A stretch of 64,000 nt of DNA from contig JADJHJ010000009.1 in assembly GCA_016707605.1 (NCBI GenBank), forward strand, positions 62,001 to 126,000, in the 5' to 3' direction. Below the pieces are notes generated by a model, which was given only the letters and a program-made list of their open reading frames with translations, made no database searches and was not told where the DNA came from. The stretch comes from Candidatus Promineofilum glycogenicum (GTDB lineage: Bacteria; Chloroflexota; Anaerolineae; Promineifilales; Promineifilaceae). This document shows positions 48,838 to 56,489 of the stretch, in pieces. Position numbers and translations under genes: made by a program. Positions within the stretch are counted from its first letter, which is position 1. Each line of letters starts with the position of its first letter.

Positions 48838-49413
48838 ATGGCAACTAAGTTTACGCCGCTGCCGGAACTCTATCGCGACGAGGTCATCCCGGCGCTGATG
48901 AAGGAGTTTGATTACTCCAGCGTCATGCAAGTGCCGCGGATCACCAAGGTCGTGGTGAACATCGGCTTGGGCGAGGCGCTCGATAACGCCAAGGCGATTG
49001 AGTTCGCGACCAACGACATCACCCTCATCACCGGCCAGAAGCCGGTGCTGACGAAGGCCAAGAAGTCCATCGCCGGCTTCAAGCTGCGCGATGGGCGCGT
49101 CATCGGTCTCAAGGTGACGCTGCGCGGCGAACGGATGTGGGCCTTCCTGACGCGCCTCATCCACGTGGCTCTGCCGCGTACGCGCGACTTCCAGGGGATT
49201 TCGCCCGAGGCCTTCGACGGCCGCGGCAACTACACCCTGGGGCTGCGCGAGCAGTTGATTTTCCCGGAAGTCGATTACGACAAGATCGACAAACTTCGGG
49301 GCATGGAAGTGACCATCGTCACGACCGCCCCGACCGATGAAGAAGGACGACGCCTGCTGGCGTTGATGGGTATGCCCTTCCAGCGGGAAGTGGCCGAGGC
49401 CGCCGGGCAGTAG
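48838..49413 (+). CDS. rplE: 50S ribosomal protein L5
   Basis: A 191-residue protein of the central protuberance, binding 5S rRNA. YRDEVIPALMKEFDYSSVMQ, KKSIAGFKLRDGRVIGLKVT and FPEVDYDKIDKLRGMEVTIV are visible. Slightly longer than the usual 179. GAGGAA precedes the ATG. Confidence 0.98.
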   Translation: MATKFTPLPELYRDEVIPALMKEFDYSSVMQVPRITKVVVNIGLGEALDNAKAIEFATNDITLITGQKPVLTKAKKSIAGFKLRDGRVIGLKVTLRGERMWAFLTRLIHVALPRTRDFQGISPEAFDGRGNYTLGLREQLIFPEVDYDKIDKLRGMEVTIVTTAPTDEEGRRLLALMGMPFQREVAEAAGQ

Positions 49414-49473
49414 AAGTGCGGCCAGTACGGCTCCGACACCTGATCACTGACCACTGCTTAAGGAGTTCGCTAC

Positions 49474-49656
49474 ATGGCGAAGAAATCGATGATCGCACGT
49501 GAAACGAAGCGGAAGTACCGGGTGCGGGTTCGCAACCGCTGCAAGCTGTGCGGACGGCCCCGTGGTTACATCCGTCGCTTTGGCCTGTGCCGCATTTGCT
49601 TCCGCGAACAGGCCTTGAAGGGCAACATCCCCGGCGTCGTCAAGTCGAGTTGGTAG
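49474..49656 (+). CDS. rpsN: 30S ribosomal protein S14, zinc-binding type
   Basis: A 60-residue short S14 with two CxxC pairs (CKLCGRPRGYIRRFGLCRIC), so it is the zinc-dependent form. MAKKSMIARETKRKYRVRVR and the tail PGVVKSSW are typical. TAAGGAG precedes the ATG. The 60-bp gap in front has a short CACTGAC repeat. Confidence 0.98.
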   Translation: MAKKSMIARETKRKYRVRVRNRCKLCGRPRGYIRRFGLCRICFREQALKGNIPGVVKSSW

Positions 49657-49665
49657 AGGTGCGCT

Positions 49666-50118
49666 ATGTCTATGACTGATCCCATTGCCGACATGTTGAC
49701 GCGGATGCGCAATGCCCTGGATCGGCAGCAGCCGACGGTGGCCATGCCCCATTCCAAAATGAAGGTAGCCATCGCCGACGTGTTGAAGAACGAGGGCTAT
49801 ATTGAGAGCTATGAGGTCTTGCCCGGCGGCGCAGTGTCGACCGGCGCGCCGGCTACCGGCGCGACACCTCAGGCCAAGTTCCCGACGCTGGTCATCCGCC
49901 TGCGCTACGTGGGCGGCCGGCGCGAGCGTCGCCCGGTTATCAACGGCCTGCAGCGCGTTAGCTCGCCCGGCCGTCGCATCTACGTGGGGAAGCGCGAGAT
50001 TCCCTGGGTCCTCAGCGGCCTGGGCGTCTCCATCCTGACGACCTCGCGCGGCGTCATGACCGACCAGAAGGCCCGCCAGCTCGGGCTGGGCGGCGAACTG
50101 CTGTGCAAGGTATGGTAA
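49666..50118 (+). CDS. rpsH: 30S ribosomal protein S8
   Basis: A 150-residue primary rRNA-binding protein, also the spc-operon repressor in E. coli. MTDPIADMLTRMRNALDRQQ and the C-terminal SGLGVSILTTSRGVMTDQKA are diagnostic. It is about 18 residues longer than usual because of an Ala/Gly/Thr/Pro-rich insertion after YEVLPGGA (AVSTGAPATGATPQAK, about residues 48-64). AGAGGTG precedes the ATG. Confidence 0.97.
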   Translation: MSMTDPIADMLTRMRNALDRQQPTVAMPHSKMKVAIADVLKNEGYIESYEVLPGGAVSTGAPATGATPQAKFPTLVIRLRYVGGRRERRPVINGLQRVSSPGRRIYVGKREIPWVLSGLGVSILTTSRGVMTDQKARQLGLGGELLCKVW

Positions 50119-50120
50119 TT

Positions 50121-50200
50121 ACTAGGTGTTAGGTTCTAGGTTCCAGGTGTTGGGGGCCAGGGAGGCTTCCCCCCCCCCCCCCCCCCCTATGCCCCTAATC
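50121..50200. repeat. Heptamer element with 19-base poly-C (rpsH-rplF)
   Basis: GGTGTTA/GGTTCTA/GGTTCCA units, then GGGAGGCTTCC running into 19 C (50169-50187) where CCCCTGG-type units are expected, then CCCCTAATC. The right arm seems collapsed or slipped. Confidence 0.9.
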
Positions 50201-50214
50201 CTGGAGGAATTGAA

Positions 50215-50757
50215 ATGTCGCGAGTTGGTAAGGCGCCAATACAACTGCCCAAGGGCGTGAGCGTCGATATCGACGGCTCGACGGTCGCCGTCAAGGGGCC
50301 GAAGGGCGCGTTGAGCCGCACGTTGCACCCCGACATGGCCATCGCCATCGAGGACGGCGTGCTGCACGTGACGCGGCCGAGCGATAGCCGGCAGCACCGC
50401 TCTTTGCATGGCCTGACGCGGGCGCTCGTGAATAACATGGTCACCGGTGTCAGCGCCGGCTTCACGCGGGTCTTGCAGATCGAAGGTGTCGGCTACCGCG
50501 CCGAGTTGGACGGCAAGAACCTGGTGCTCTACGTCGGCTACTCCCACCCCGTGCGCTTTGCGCCGGAGCGGGACATCGCCTACAACGTGGAGGAACGCGG
50601 GCGCAAGGTCACGATCAGCGGCACCGACAAGGAGTTTGTCGGCGAGATGGCCGCCCGCGTGCGCAAGACCCGGCCGCCGGAGCCTTATAAGGGCAAGGGC
50701 ATCCGCTATGACAACGAGGTCGTCCGCCGCAAGGCCGGCAAGACGGGTAAAGTCTAG
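50215..50757 (+). CDS. rplF: 50S ribosomal protein L6
   Basis: A 180-residue two-domain protein at the factor-binding site. SRVGKAPIQLPKGVSVDIDG starts it and the C-terminal RTRPPEPYKGKGIRYDNEVV-type motif (RKTRPPEPYKGKGIRYDNEV) ends it. Standard length. CTGGAGGAA precedes the ATG. Confidence 0.98.
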   Translation: MSRVGKAPIQLPKGVSVDIDGSTVAVKGPKGALSRTLHPDMAIAIEDGVLHVTRPSDSRQHRSLHGLTRALVNNMVTGVSAGFTRVLQIEGVGYRAELDGKNLVLYVGYSHPVRFAPERDIAYNVEERGRKVTISGTDKEFVGEMAARVRKTRPPEPYKGKGIRYDNEVVRRKAGKTGKV

Positions 50758-50821
50758 CGAGTGACGGGTTACGGAGAGGAGGTGGGAAAACGGAGTTCGT
50801 AATTCGTAGGTAGAGTGTACG

Positions 50822-51184
50822 ATGGCAACAAACGGCAATGAGGCACGGAAGCGGCGGCAGCGTCGCATTCGGATGAAGATTTCGGGCACGCCGGAGCGTC
50901 CGCGGTTGAACGTCTTCCGCAGCCTGGAGCACATTTATGCCCAGGTGATCGACGACGTCGCCGGCAATACGCTGGTCGCGGCTTCCAGCCTGGACAAAGA
51001 GATCGCCGGGCAACTGGACGGCAAGAAGAAGCGAGAGCAGGCGGCGCTGGTCGGCAAGCTGGTCGCGCGGCGCGCGCTCGATGCGGGTATCCAGGAAGTG
51101 GTCTTCGACCGCGGTGGCTACATCTATCACGGCCGCATCAAGGCCCTGGCCGATGGCGCGCGCGAAGGTGGCCTGAAACTGTAG
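50822..51184 (+). CDS. rplR: 50S ribosomal protein L18
   Basis: A 120-residue 5S rRNA-binding protein. RIRMKISGTPERPRLNVFRS, IYAQVIDDVAGNTLVAASS and VVFDRGGYIYHGRIKALADG are family-typical. The 64-bp gap before it has no strong Shine-Dalgarno (GTAGGTAGAG). A heptamer element follows. Confidence 0.97.
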   Translation: MATNGNEARKRRQRRIRMKISGTPERPRLNVFRSLEHIYAQVIDDVAGNTLVAASSLDKEIAGQLDGKKKREQAALVGKLVARRALDAGIQEVVFDRGGYIYHGRIKALADGAREGGLKL

Positions 51185-51189
51185 AAGAA

Positions 51190-51285
51190 GGTTCCAGGTT
51201 CCAGGTTCCAGGTTCCAGGGAAGAGGCTTCTTCCCCTGGCCCCAGGCCCCTAGCCCTGGCCCCTTTCCCTGGCCGATGGCCACTG
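51190..51285. repeat. Heptamer hairpin (rplR-rpsE)
   Basis: Four GGTTCCA units, core GGGAAGAGGCTTCTTCCCC, then CCCCAGG/CCCCTAG/CCCTGG units and a final GGCCACTGG leading into GGAGAAA of rpsE. Confidence 0.93.
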
Positions 51286-51295
51286 GAGAAACAAA

Positions 51296-51829
51296 ATGGG
51301 ACAGCGAAGAAGAGATCAATCCTTTCGCGAACAGAAAGACGAGTTCGATGAGCGCATCATCGACATCGCCCGCGTGGCCAAGGTTGTGAAGGGCGGCCGT
51401 CGCTTCGCCTTCCGCGTCACGGTCGTCGTCGGCGACAACCGCGGCAAGGTCGGCGTGGGCATCGGCAAGGCCCGCACCGTGCCCGACTCCATCCGCAAGG
51501 CGCTGGAGGCGGCCCGCAAAAACATGGTCAGCGTGCCTATCTATGGTACGACCGTGCCGCACGAGGTCATCGGCCGGCACGGCGCGGCGCGCGTCATGCT
51601 GAAGCCGGCCTCGCCCGGCACGGGCGTCATCGCCGGCGGCGGCGTGCGCGCCGTCATCGAGGCCGCCGGCTATCGCGACATCCTGACCAAGTCGTTGGGC
51701 AGCTCCAACGTGCTGAACGTCATGATGGCCACGATGGACGGACTGGACCGACTGATGGACATGCGCCAGATCGCGCTGGATCGCGGCAAAGACCCGGCAG
51801 AGGTCGCGCCGTTTTGGGGACGCAAGTAA
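51296..51829 (+). CDS. rpsE: 30S ribosomal protein S5
   Basis: A 177-residue fidelity protein near the mRNA entry. FDERIIDIARVAKVVKGGRR and KPASPGTGVIAGGGVRAVIE are diagnostic. Standard length. Its TAA overlaps the rpmD ATG by one base. Confidence 0.98.
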   Translation: MGQRRRDQSFREQKDEFDERIIDIARVAKVVKGGRRFAFRVTVVVGDNRGKVGVGIGKARTVPDSIRKALEAARKNMVSVPIYGTTVPHEVIGRHGAARVMLKPASPGTGVIAGGGVRAVIEAAGYRDILTKSLGSSNVLNVMMATMDGLDRLMDMRQIALDRGKDPAEVAPFWGRK

Positions 51830-52041
51830 TGGCTAAGTTACGCATTACCTATAAGAAGAGCGCCATCGGCTACACCGTGCGGCAGAAGGCCACGATCAAG
51901 GCCCTCGGCTTCACGCACCTGTATCAGACGGTGGAGCACGACGACACGCCGGCCATCCGGGGGATGATCAACGCGGTCAGCCACCTGTTGACGGTCGAGG
52001 AAGTCGCGGCCCAAGAGGCCGCGGCCGGGAAGGTCGGATAA
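51829..52041 (+). CDS. rpmD: 50S ribosomal protein L30
   Basis: A 70-residue protein. MAKLRITYKKSAIGYTVRQK and KALGFTHLYQTVEHDDTPAI are typical; the last 8 residues (QEAAAGKVG) are an extension of the usual 60. The start at 51829 overlaps the rpsE stop (TAATG), giving translational coupling; the in-frame upstream extension belongs to rpsE in another frame. rplO follows 2 bp later. Confidence 0.96.
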   Translation: MAKLRITYKKSAIGYTVRQKATIKALGFTHLYQTVEHDDTPAIRGMINAVSHLLTVEEVAAQEAAAGKVG

Positions 52042-52043
52042 TC

Positions 52044-52523
52044 ATGAAACTCAACGACTTAAGCCCCAACCCGGGTTCCACAAAGTCGCGCAAGCGCGTC
52101 GGCCGCGGCATCTCCGCCGGTCAGGGCAAGACGGCCGGGCGCGGCACCAAGGGCCAGGGCGCGCGCAGCGGCGGCATCAAAGGCCCCTACTTTGAAGGCG
52201 GCCAGTTGCCTCTGGCCCGGCGTCTGCCGTTCAAGCGCGGCTTCACCAACATTCGCCGCATCGAGTACAAGGTGGTCAACCTGCAACGGCTGGCCGAATG
52301 TGACTTCGAAGGCGAGACGGTGACGCTCGAACTGATGGCCGAGTTCGGTCTGATCAAGAAGGCGACCGACCCGGTCGTGGTGCTGGGTGAGGGCGAGTTG
52401 ACCACGGCGCTGATTGTGCGCGCCCACCGCTTCTCGTCGTCGGCCAAAGAGAAGATCGAAGCCGCCGGCGGCACGGCTGAGGTTATCGCCTACAGCCCCA
52501 AGGCTACGCCTGCTGAAAGCTAG
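52044..52523 (+). CDS. rplO: 50S ribosomal protein L15
   Basis: A 159-residue late-assembly protein. MKLNDLSPNPGSTKSRKRVG, the Gly-rich GRGTKGQGARSGG and FEGGQLPLARRLPFKRGF are diagnostic. The ATG lies 2 bp after rpmD. A short tandem of CTAGTCA (52524-52545) separates it from secY. Confidence 0.98.
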   Translation: MKLNDLSPNPGSTKSRKRVGRGISAGQGKTAGRGTKGQGARSGGIKGPYFEGGQLPLARRLPFKRGFTNIRRIEYKVVNLQRLAECDFEGETVTLELMAEFGLIKKATDPVVVLGEGELTTALIVRAHRFSSSAKEKIEAAGGTAEVIAYSPKATPAES

Positions 52524-52566
52524 TCGCTAGTCAACTAGTCACTAGTCACTGTATAGGAGATAAGCC

Positions 52567-53937
52567 ATGATCGAATCAGTGCGCGCGGCCTTCACATTAC
52601 CGGACTTGCGGCGGCGCATCCTGTTCACCATCGGCATGTTGGTGATCTATCGCCTGGTGGCCAATATCCCGGTCCCCGGCGTTGACTTGCAGGCGTGGCT
52701 GGTGTTCACCGCGCAGCGGACGGGCAACTCGGTCGTCGACTTCCTTGACCTGTTGTCGGGTGGCGCGGTCAGCAACTTCTCGGTGATGGCGATGGGCGTC
52801 TACCCCTACATCACCGCGTCGATTATCATCCAGTTGTTGACGCCCATCATCCCGCAGTTCGAGGAGTTGCAGTCGGAAGGCGAGTCAGGCCGCAACAAGC
52901 TGAACCGCTACACCTACTTCCTGACTGTGCCGTTGGCATTCTTGCAAGGGGTCGGTCAGATTCGGCTCGTCGGCGCCAGCCTGACCGGCGGCGTCGAGTC
53001 GATCATGCCCAACTTCGGCTTCACCGGCGCGAACCTGCTGCCGACGTTGACGACGCTGGTAGCTATGGTCGGCGGCACGATGTTCGCCATCTGGCTTGGC
53101 GAGCGCATCACCGAAGAGGGCGTCGGCCAGGGTATCTCGCTGATTATCTTCGGCGGCATCGTCTCCGGCATTCTGCCGAATCTGGGCCAGATGTTCGCTC
53201 TGGAGCCGGCGGCGCGCATCTTCTCGATCATCACCTTCCTGATCTACCTGGTGCTGACCGTGCTGGTCATCGTCATTATTCAGGAGGGGCAGCGAAGAAT
53301 AGCCGTCCAATATGGGCGGCGCGTGCGCGGGCGTAAGATTTACCAGGGTCAAAGCACCTATATTCCGTTGAAGGTCAACACCGCGGGCATGATCCCGATC
53401 ATCTTCGCCCAGTCGATCCTGACCTTCTTCCCGCTCATCGCCGGTCTGTTCGTGACCGGCAGCGGCAGCGTGATTGACAACATCGCCACGGCCGTCGGCA
53501 GCTTCGGCACGCAACAAGACGTGACCACGGCTCCGGTCGCCTTCACCGTCTACTGGGTGCTGTACTTCATCCTGGTCGTCGCCTTCACGTTCTTTTACAC
53601 CGACGTCATGATCCGGCAGCAAAACCTGCCGGAGACGCTGCAACGGCAGGGCGGGTTCATCCCCGGCATCCGGCCCGGCAAGCGGACCGAGAACTACATC
53701 ATGTCGGTTGTGCGGCGCATCACCCTGATCGGCGCGCTGTTCCTGGGCCTCATCGCCGTCTTGCCGGGCATCATGGCTGTCATAGCCCTGGTGCTGCAAA
53801 TCCCCGGCCTGGAGCGAAGCGTGTTGGTCATCAGCGGCTCCGGCCTGATCATCGTCGTCGGTGTGGTCATCGACACGATGCGCCAACTGGAAGCGCAATT
53901 GCTGATGCGCCATTACGAAGGGTTCTTGAAGTCGTAG
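52567..53937 (+). CDS. secY: Preprotein translocase subunit SecY
   Basis: A 456-residue channel protein with ten membrane helices. Conserved blocks are IPVPGVDLQAW, GGAVSNFSVMAMGVYPYITA (plug and helix 2), LTPIIPQFEEL and VQYGRRVRGRKIYQG-type cytosolic loop (AVQYGRRVRGRKIYQGQ) that binds SecA and the ribosome. Standard length. TAGGAG precedes the ATG. secE and secG are not in the window. Confidence 0.98.
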   Translation: MIESVRAAFTLPDLRRRILFTIGMLVIYRLVANIPVPGVDLQAWLVFTAQRTGNSVVDFLDLLSGGAVSNFSVMAMGVYPYITASIIIQLLTPIIPQFEELQSEGESGRNKLNRYTYFLTVPLAFLQGVGQIRLVGASLTGGVESIMPNFGFTGANLLPTLTTLVAMVGGTMFAIWLGERITEEGVGQGISLIIFGGIVSGILPNLGQMFALEPAARIFSIITFLIYLVLTVLVIVIIQEGQRRIAVQYGRRVRGRKIYQGQSTYIPLKVNTAGMIPIIFAQSILTFFPLIAGLFVTGSGSVIDNIATAVGSFGTQQDVTTAPVAFTVYWVLYFILVVAFTFFYTDVMIRQQNLPETLQRQGGFIPGIRPGKRTENYIMSVVRRITLIGALFLGLIAVLPGIMAVIALVLQIPGLERSVLVISGSGLIIVVGVVIDTMRQLEAQLLMRHYEGFLKS

Positions 53938-53940
53938 CGG

Positions 53941-54024
53941 CAGTTAACAGTTGTCAGTTGTCAGTTAACAGTTGCCAGCCAAGAGCGGCAACTGACAACT
54001 GGCCACTGACAACTGACAACTGCC
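53941..54024. repeat. TTGTCAG/CAGTTAA-type hairpin (secY-adk)
   Basis: Left arm of CAGTTAACAGTTGTCAG style units, spacer CCAAGAGCGG, right arm of CAACTGACAACTGGCC units. It ends in CTGGGGG before adk. Confidence 0.92.
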
Positions 54025-54036
54025 CTGGGGGTCGCC

Positions 54037-54609
54037 ATGAAGTTCATCATCCTGATTGGCCCGCCAGGAGCCGGCAAGGGCACTCAGGCAAAGTTGTTGG
54101 AAGAGTCGTTGGGCCTGCCGCAAGTGTCGACGGGCGACTTGTTTCGTTACAATCTGAAGAACGCGACCGAGTTGGGCAAGCTGGCCCAGACCTATATGGA
54201 CAAGGGCGAACTGGTTCCCGACTCGGTGACGGTGGCGATGGTGAAAGAGCGCCTGGCGCGGCCCGACGCGGCCAACGGGGCTATCCTCGATGGCTTCCCG
54301 CGCACGACGGTTCAGGCCGACGTGCTCGACGCGCTGCTGGCGGAGATGGGCGGCCACATCGCCGTGGTTCCCCACATCGTGGTGGACCGCGAAGAGTTGG
54401 TTCAGCGCCTGCTCAAGCGGGCCCAGATCGAAGGGCGCGCCGACGACAGCGAAGACACCATCCGCACGCGGATGCGCGTCTATGAGGAACAGACGAAGCC
54501 GCTGCTGGACTACTATGCCCAGCGCGGGCTGGTAGTGGAAGTGAACGGCCAGCAGTGTGTTGAGACCGTTCAGCAAGACCTGCGGCGAGTGATCACGCAG
54601 GCCGCGTAG
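54037..54609 (+). CDS. adk: Adenylate kinase, short type
   Basis: A 190-residue enzyme interconverting ATP + AMP and 2 ADP. The P-loop is GPPGAGKGTQ (residues 7-16), the AMP site includes STGDLFR, and the DGFPRT motif is present. The lid is short (RRAQIEGRADD region), so the zinc-finger lid of the long form is absent. It follows secY as usual, but map and infA do not follow it; rpmJ does. Confidence 0.97.
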   Translation: MKFIILIGPPGAGKGTQAKLLEESLGLPQVSTGDLFRYNLKNATELGKLAQTYMDKGELVPDSVTVAMVKERLARPDAANGAILDGFPRTTVQADVLDALLAEMGGHIAVVPHIVVDREELVQRLLKRAQIEGRADDSEDTIRTRMRVYEEQTKPLLDYYAQRGLVVEVNGQQCVETVQQDLRRVITQAA

Positions 54610-54649
54610 CGCGAACCTAGCGGTTCACGCTACAGAGGAGTGAGTAGTC

Positions 54650-54763
54650 ATGAAGGTAGCATCGTCCGTTAAGCGGCGTTGTCCGAAGTGCAAGATTATT
54701 AAGCGCAATGGCGTAGTGCGCGTGATTTGCAGTGATCCGAATCACAAGCAGCGTCAGGGTTAA
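54650..54763 (+). CDS. rpmJ: 50S ribosomal protein L36, zinc-binding type
   Basis: A 37-residue protein (MKVASSVKRRCPKCKIIKRN...). Zinc ligands Cys11, Cys14, Cys27 and His32 are all present, so it is the zinc form. AGAGGAG precedes the ATG by 9 nt, and rpsM starts 12 bp after the stop. In many bacteria infA stands between adk and rpmJ; here it does not. Confidence 0.96.
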   Translation: MKVASSVKRRCPKCKIIKRNGVVRVICSDPNHKQRQG

Positions 54764-54775
54764 GGGAGAGGCAGC

Positions 54776-55159
54776 ATGGCACGTATTGCAGGTGTCGACA
54801 TTCCGCGCAACAAGCGCGTCGCAATTAGCCTGACCTATATTTATGGCATCGGCCGCACGAGCAGCGAGCACATTCTGCAACAGGCGGAAGTGAACCCGGA
54901 CACGCGGGTGCGCGACCTGTCTGAGGCCGAAGTGACGCGCCTGCGTCAACTGGTCGAGAAGGAACACATCGTCGAGGGCGATCTGCGGCGCGAAGTGAAT
55001 ATGAACATCAAGCGCCTGGGCGAGATCGGCTGCTATCGCGGCACACGCCACCGTCGTCGCCTGCCCAGCCGCGGCCAGCGCACGCGCACCAATTCGCGCA
55101 CCAGTAAGGGGCCGAAGAAGACCGTGGCCGGACGCGGCCGTCGCAAGGGCGGCAAGTAA
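54776..55159 (+). CDS. rpsM: 30S ribosomal protein S13
   Basis: A 127-residue head protein contacting the P-site tRNA. MARIAGVDIPRNKRVAISLT, GIGRTSSEHILQQ and the basic tail TRTNSRTSKGPKKTVAGRGR are visible. GGGAGAGG precedes the ATG. Standard length for non-enteric bacteria. Confidence 0.98.
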   Translation: MARIAGVDIPRNKRVAISLTYIYGIGRTSSEHILQQAEVNPDTRVRDLSEAEVTRLRQLVEKEHIVEGDLRREVNMNIKRLGEIGCYRGTRHRRRLPSRGQRTRTNSRTSKGPKKTVAGRGRRKGGK

Positions 55160-55166
55160 GAATTAG

Positions 55167-55237
55167 TAGTCCAGTAGTCAGTGGCCAGTAGTCAGTCTAG
55201 AGGACTGGCCACTGACCACTGACCACTGACCACTGGA
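55167..55237. repeat. CAGTGGC/CACTGAC hairpin (rpsM-rpsK)
   Basis: Left arm AGTAGTC/CAGTGGC units, core TCTAGAGGA, right arm of four CACTGAC units, the last (CACTGG) merging with GGAGAAA of rpsK. Confidence 0.93.
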
Positions 55238-55243
55238 GAAAAG

Positions 55244-55642
55244 ATGGGACGCAATAGAAGACAAGCACAAGCGACGCGCAAAAAGGCGCGCAAGATGGTG
55301 CCCAAGGGGCAAGCCCATATCTATGCCGCCTTCAACAACACCATCGTGACCATTACCGATACCAAGGGCAACACCGTGGCCTGGTCGAGCGCCGGCGCGG
55401 CGGGCTTCAAAGGCTCGCGCAAAAGCTCGCCCTATGCCGCGCGTCTGGCCGGCCAGAACGCCGCCCGCATCGCCGTGGAAAACGGTGTGCAGGAAGTGGA
55501 CGTCGTCGTGAAGGGGCCTGGCCCCGGTCGCGAGGCGGCCATCCGTTCGCTCCAGGCCGGCGGCATCCGCGTGACCTCCATCCAGGACATCACGCCCGTG
55601 CCGCACAACGGCTGTCGGCCGCCGAAGAAGCGCCGCATTTAG
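55244..55642 (+). CDS. rpsK: 30S ribosomal protein S11
   Basis: A 132-residue platform protein. GQAHIYAAFNNTIVTITDTK, AGAAGFKGSRKSSPYAARLA and TSIQDITPVPHNGCRPPKKR are diagnostic. Slightly longer than usual at the N-terminus (RNRRQAQATRKKARKMVP). CTGGAGA precedes the ATG. A gap of 111 bp follows; it has no repeat arm and no gene. Confidence 0.98.
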   Translation: MGRNRRQAQATRKKARKMVPKGQAHIYAAFNNTIVTITDTKGNTVAWSSAGAAGFKGSRKSSPYAARLAGQNAARIAVENGVQEVDVVVKGPGPGREAAIRSLQAGGIRVTSIQDITPVPHNGCRPPKKRRI

Positions 55643-55753
55643 TTCATTCATTGGCCTGGTCGCGGAGAGGGAAGAAGGGTCGCCAAGCCTGTAAACCTCT
55701 CCCGGCTGGTTGGCGGGCTGTCGGCCCGCGCATATTACTCGGAGGTAAGCAAG

Positions 55754-56392
55754 TTGGCGCGTTATACAGGGCCTGTGTGCCGGCTGTGCCGGCGCGAGGG
55801 CGAAAAGCTATTCCTGAAGGGGTCGCGTTGTCTGACCCCGAAGTGTTCGGTCGAGCGTCGCACCTATCCACCGGGGCAGCACGGCAAGGAAAACCAGTTC
55901 CGCCGCGGCCGCGCCTCGGACTATTTGCTACAGCTGCGCGAAAAGCAGAAGGCTCGCCGCATCTACGGCGTGCTGGAGCGCCAGTTTAATCGTTACTTCG
56001 AACGTGCCTCGCGCGCCAAGGGTCTGACCGGCTATAACCTGCTGGCCACCCTGGAGCAGCGGCTGGACAACGTCGTCTATCGTCTGGGCATGGCCGATTC
56101 GCGCCCCCAGGCCCGCCAGTTGGTCCAGCACGGCCACATCATGCTCAATCATCGGAAGACCAATATCCCGTCGGCGCTGGTGGCGCCGGGCGATATCGTG
56201 TCGGTGCGCCCGGAAAGTTTGCGTCGGACCTACTTCAAGGACCTGCGCCAGAATATGGACGACCGTCGCGTACCGCGCTGGTTGTCGGTCGATACGGCCG
56301 CCCTGTCGGGCCGCGTTCTGCATTTGCCCGCCCGCGAGGACATCGACATCTCGCTCAATGAGCAGCTCATCGTCGAGTACTACTCGCGCTAA
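55754..56392 (+). CDS. rpsD: 30S ribosomal protein S4, zinc-binding type
   Basis: A 212-residue primary assembly protein, autoregulator of the alpha operon in E. coli. It begins MARYTGPVCRLCRREGEKLF and has four Cys (CxxC and later C...C in SRCLTPKCSVERR), so it is the zinc form. The S4 RNA-binding motif is RLGMADSRPQARQLVQHGHI. TTG start with GGAGG 8 nt upstream. Confidence 0.98.
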   Translation: MARYTGPVCRLCRREGEKLFLKGSRCLTPKCSVERRTYPPGQHGKENQFRRGRASDYLLQLREKQKARRIYGVLERQFNRYFERASRAKGLTGYNLLATLEQRLDNVVYRLGMADSRPQARQLVQHGHIMLNHRKTNIPSALVAPGDIVSVRPESLRRTYFKDLRQNMDDRRVPRWLSVDTAALSGRVLHLPAREDIDISLNEQLIVEYYSR

Positions 56393-56444
56393 AGCGGAGA
56401 TACGAGACACGAAATAGGAGTCGCGCGTGTTCGGTTTCTGAACT

Positions 56445-56474
56445 CGTCACTCGTCACTCGTCACTCGTAACTCA
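56445..56474. repeat. CGTCACT tandem heptamers before rpoA
   Basis: Four CGTCACT/CGTAACT units followed by CAAGGGAGG of rpoA. No clear complementary left arm. Confidence 0.85.
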
Positions 56475-56489
56475 AGGGAGGTAATCGCC

